Assembly (NCBI GenBank): GCA_002786505.1
Contig: PCTK01000106.1
Span: forward strand, 874 to 6,615
Length of the DNA stretch: 5,742 nucleotides
Source: Nitrospinae bacterium CG22_combo_CG10-13_8_21_14_all_47_10
GTDB taxonomy: Bacteria; Nitrospinota; Nitrospinia; Nitrospinales; VA-1
Direction: 5' to 3'
The translations under genes and the position numbers were made by a program. Below the pieces are notes generated by a model, which was given only the letters and a program-made list of their open reading frames with translations, was not told the origin of the DNA and did not search any database. Position 1 is the first letter of the stretch; every line of letters starts with the position of its first letter. This document shows, piece after piece, positions 5,382 to 5,742 of this stretch.

Positions 5382-5742
5382 GTGCAGGACTTTCTTCAAT
5401 ACATTCCCCACCGTCCGCCTTTCCTGTTTGTTGATCGAGTGCTTGAAGAAAGCGACGATTTCATCAAGACAGAAAAAAAAATCGACCCGAAAGAACCTTT
5501 TTTCGAAGGGCATTATCCCGGAAGACCGATCATGCCGGGCGTCTTGATCTTTGAAGCTATTTTTCAGGCGGGTGCCATCATGATGGGCAAGCGCATTGTC
5601 GGCGAAGGCCGATTTCCGGTTCTCACCCGGGTCAATAACATAAAACTCAAGCATGCTGTTTATCCGGGAGACACGTTGCTGGTTGAGGTGACTCTCAACG
5701 ACCTGGTCAGTACTGCCGCTTACATGACGGGCAAAGCCAGCG
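5382..5742 (+). CDS. FabZ-like 3-hydroxyacyl-ACP dehydratase (C-terminus cut by window end)
   Basis: The 120 complete residues visible match the hot-dog-fold FabZ family, which is usually about 140-160 long. The N-terminal signature YIPHRPPFLFVDRVLE is at residues 7-22. The catalytic-loop motif GHYPGRPIMPGV (43-54) contains H44, and the helix VLIFEAIFQAG (54-64) contains the catalytic E58. NNIKLKHAVYPGDTL then matches the family's RVKFRxPVxPGD-type strand. The enzyme should dehydrate 3-hydroxyacyl-ACP to trans-2-enoyl-ACP in the cytosol, the step after the FabG-like reductase at 3068-3811. The GTG start is fixed by a stop codon immediately upstream and by the AAGG site. The frame remains open to the last base, so the 3' end lies beyond the window. 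FabZ rather than FabA type is favoured by the PHRPPFL motif. Its placement with two CrtI-like flavoproteins suggests a dedicated pathway enzyme rather than the housekeeping copy (inference). Confidence 0.88.
   Translation, partial: MQDFLQYIPHRPPFLFVDRVLEESDDFIKTEKKIDPKEPFFEGHYPGRPIMPGVLIFEAIFQAGAIMMGKRIVGEGRFPVLTRVNNIKLKHAVYPGDTLLVEVTLNDLVSTAAYMTGKAS

Noticed and set aside
5302..5547. 81-residue + strand frame after the protease
   Set aside because: It overlaps the FabZ-like gene in another frame, has a basic, low-information sequence, and would contradict the clear PHRPPF and GHYPGRP motifs read from GTG 5382.
5148..5654. 168-residue minus-strand frame
   Set aside because: It lies antisense to the end of the protease and the conserved start of the dehydratase; both + strand genes show family motifs, so this is a shadow.

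Overview
The window looks like an accessory lipid or polyene-type biosynthetic operon from a Gram-negative bacterium of middling GC content, read left to right on the + strand and interrupted by an AT-rich two-gene islet. No taxon can be fixed from the sequence. The combination of CrtI-like flavoproteins with type II fatty-acid-synthesis enzymes, plus the weak Shine-Dalgarno signals, would suit a Desulfobacterota, Nitrospinota or Planctomycetota type of organism, but this is only a guess.

Layout. Positions 1-175 hold no convincing gene. They carry three adjacent stem-loop-forming sequences (8-60, 59-75, 81-97) and, at 161-169, an extended -10 element so close to the first ATG (176) that the transcript may be leaderless. 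At 176-1558 and 1581-3029 lie two tandem, related but diverged FAD/NAD(P)-binding oxidoreductases of the phytoene desaturase/carotenoid isomerase (CrtI-like) superfamily. At 3068-3811 follows a FabG-like short-chain dehydrogenase/reductase. At 5382-5742 begins a FabZ-like 3-hydroxyacyl-ACP dehydratase with a GTG start; it runs off the window end and has no stop codon here.

Between the reductase and the dehydratase is about 1.55 kb of visibly more AT-rich DNA (example 60-base rows: 13 G+C at 4201-4260 against 36 G+C at 1621-1680). It carries a 67-residue lysine-rich and serine-tailed protein of unknown function (4191-4394) and, 3 bases later, a cytosolic Clp/crotonase-fold serine protease of the SDH (SppA-like) family (4398-5300). 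The islet is bracketed by a 7-base direct repeat TAGGCTT (3809-3815 and 5357-5363). Removing one repeat and the DNA between restores a 23-base FabG-FabZ spacer containing an AAGG ribosome binding site. The best reading is that a small protease cassette landed exactly at the stop codon of the reductase gene.

How the genes may work together (inference): FabG-like reduction and FabZ-like dehydration would install hydroxyl groups and then double bonds on an ACP-bound chain. The two CrtI-like flavoproteins could then desaturate, isomerise or saturate that chain or a polyene made from it. The protease pair has no evident place in that chemistry and is probably cargo with its own role.
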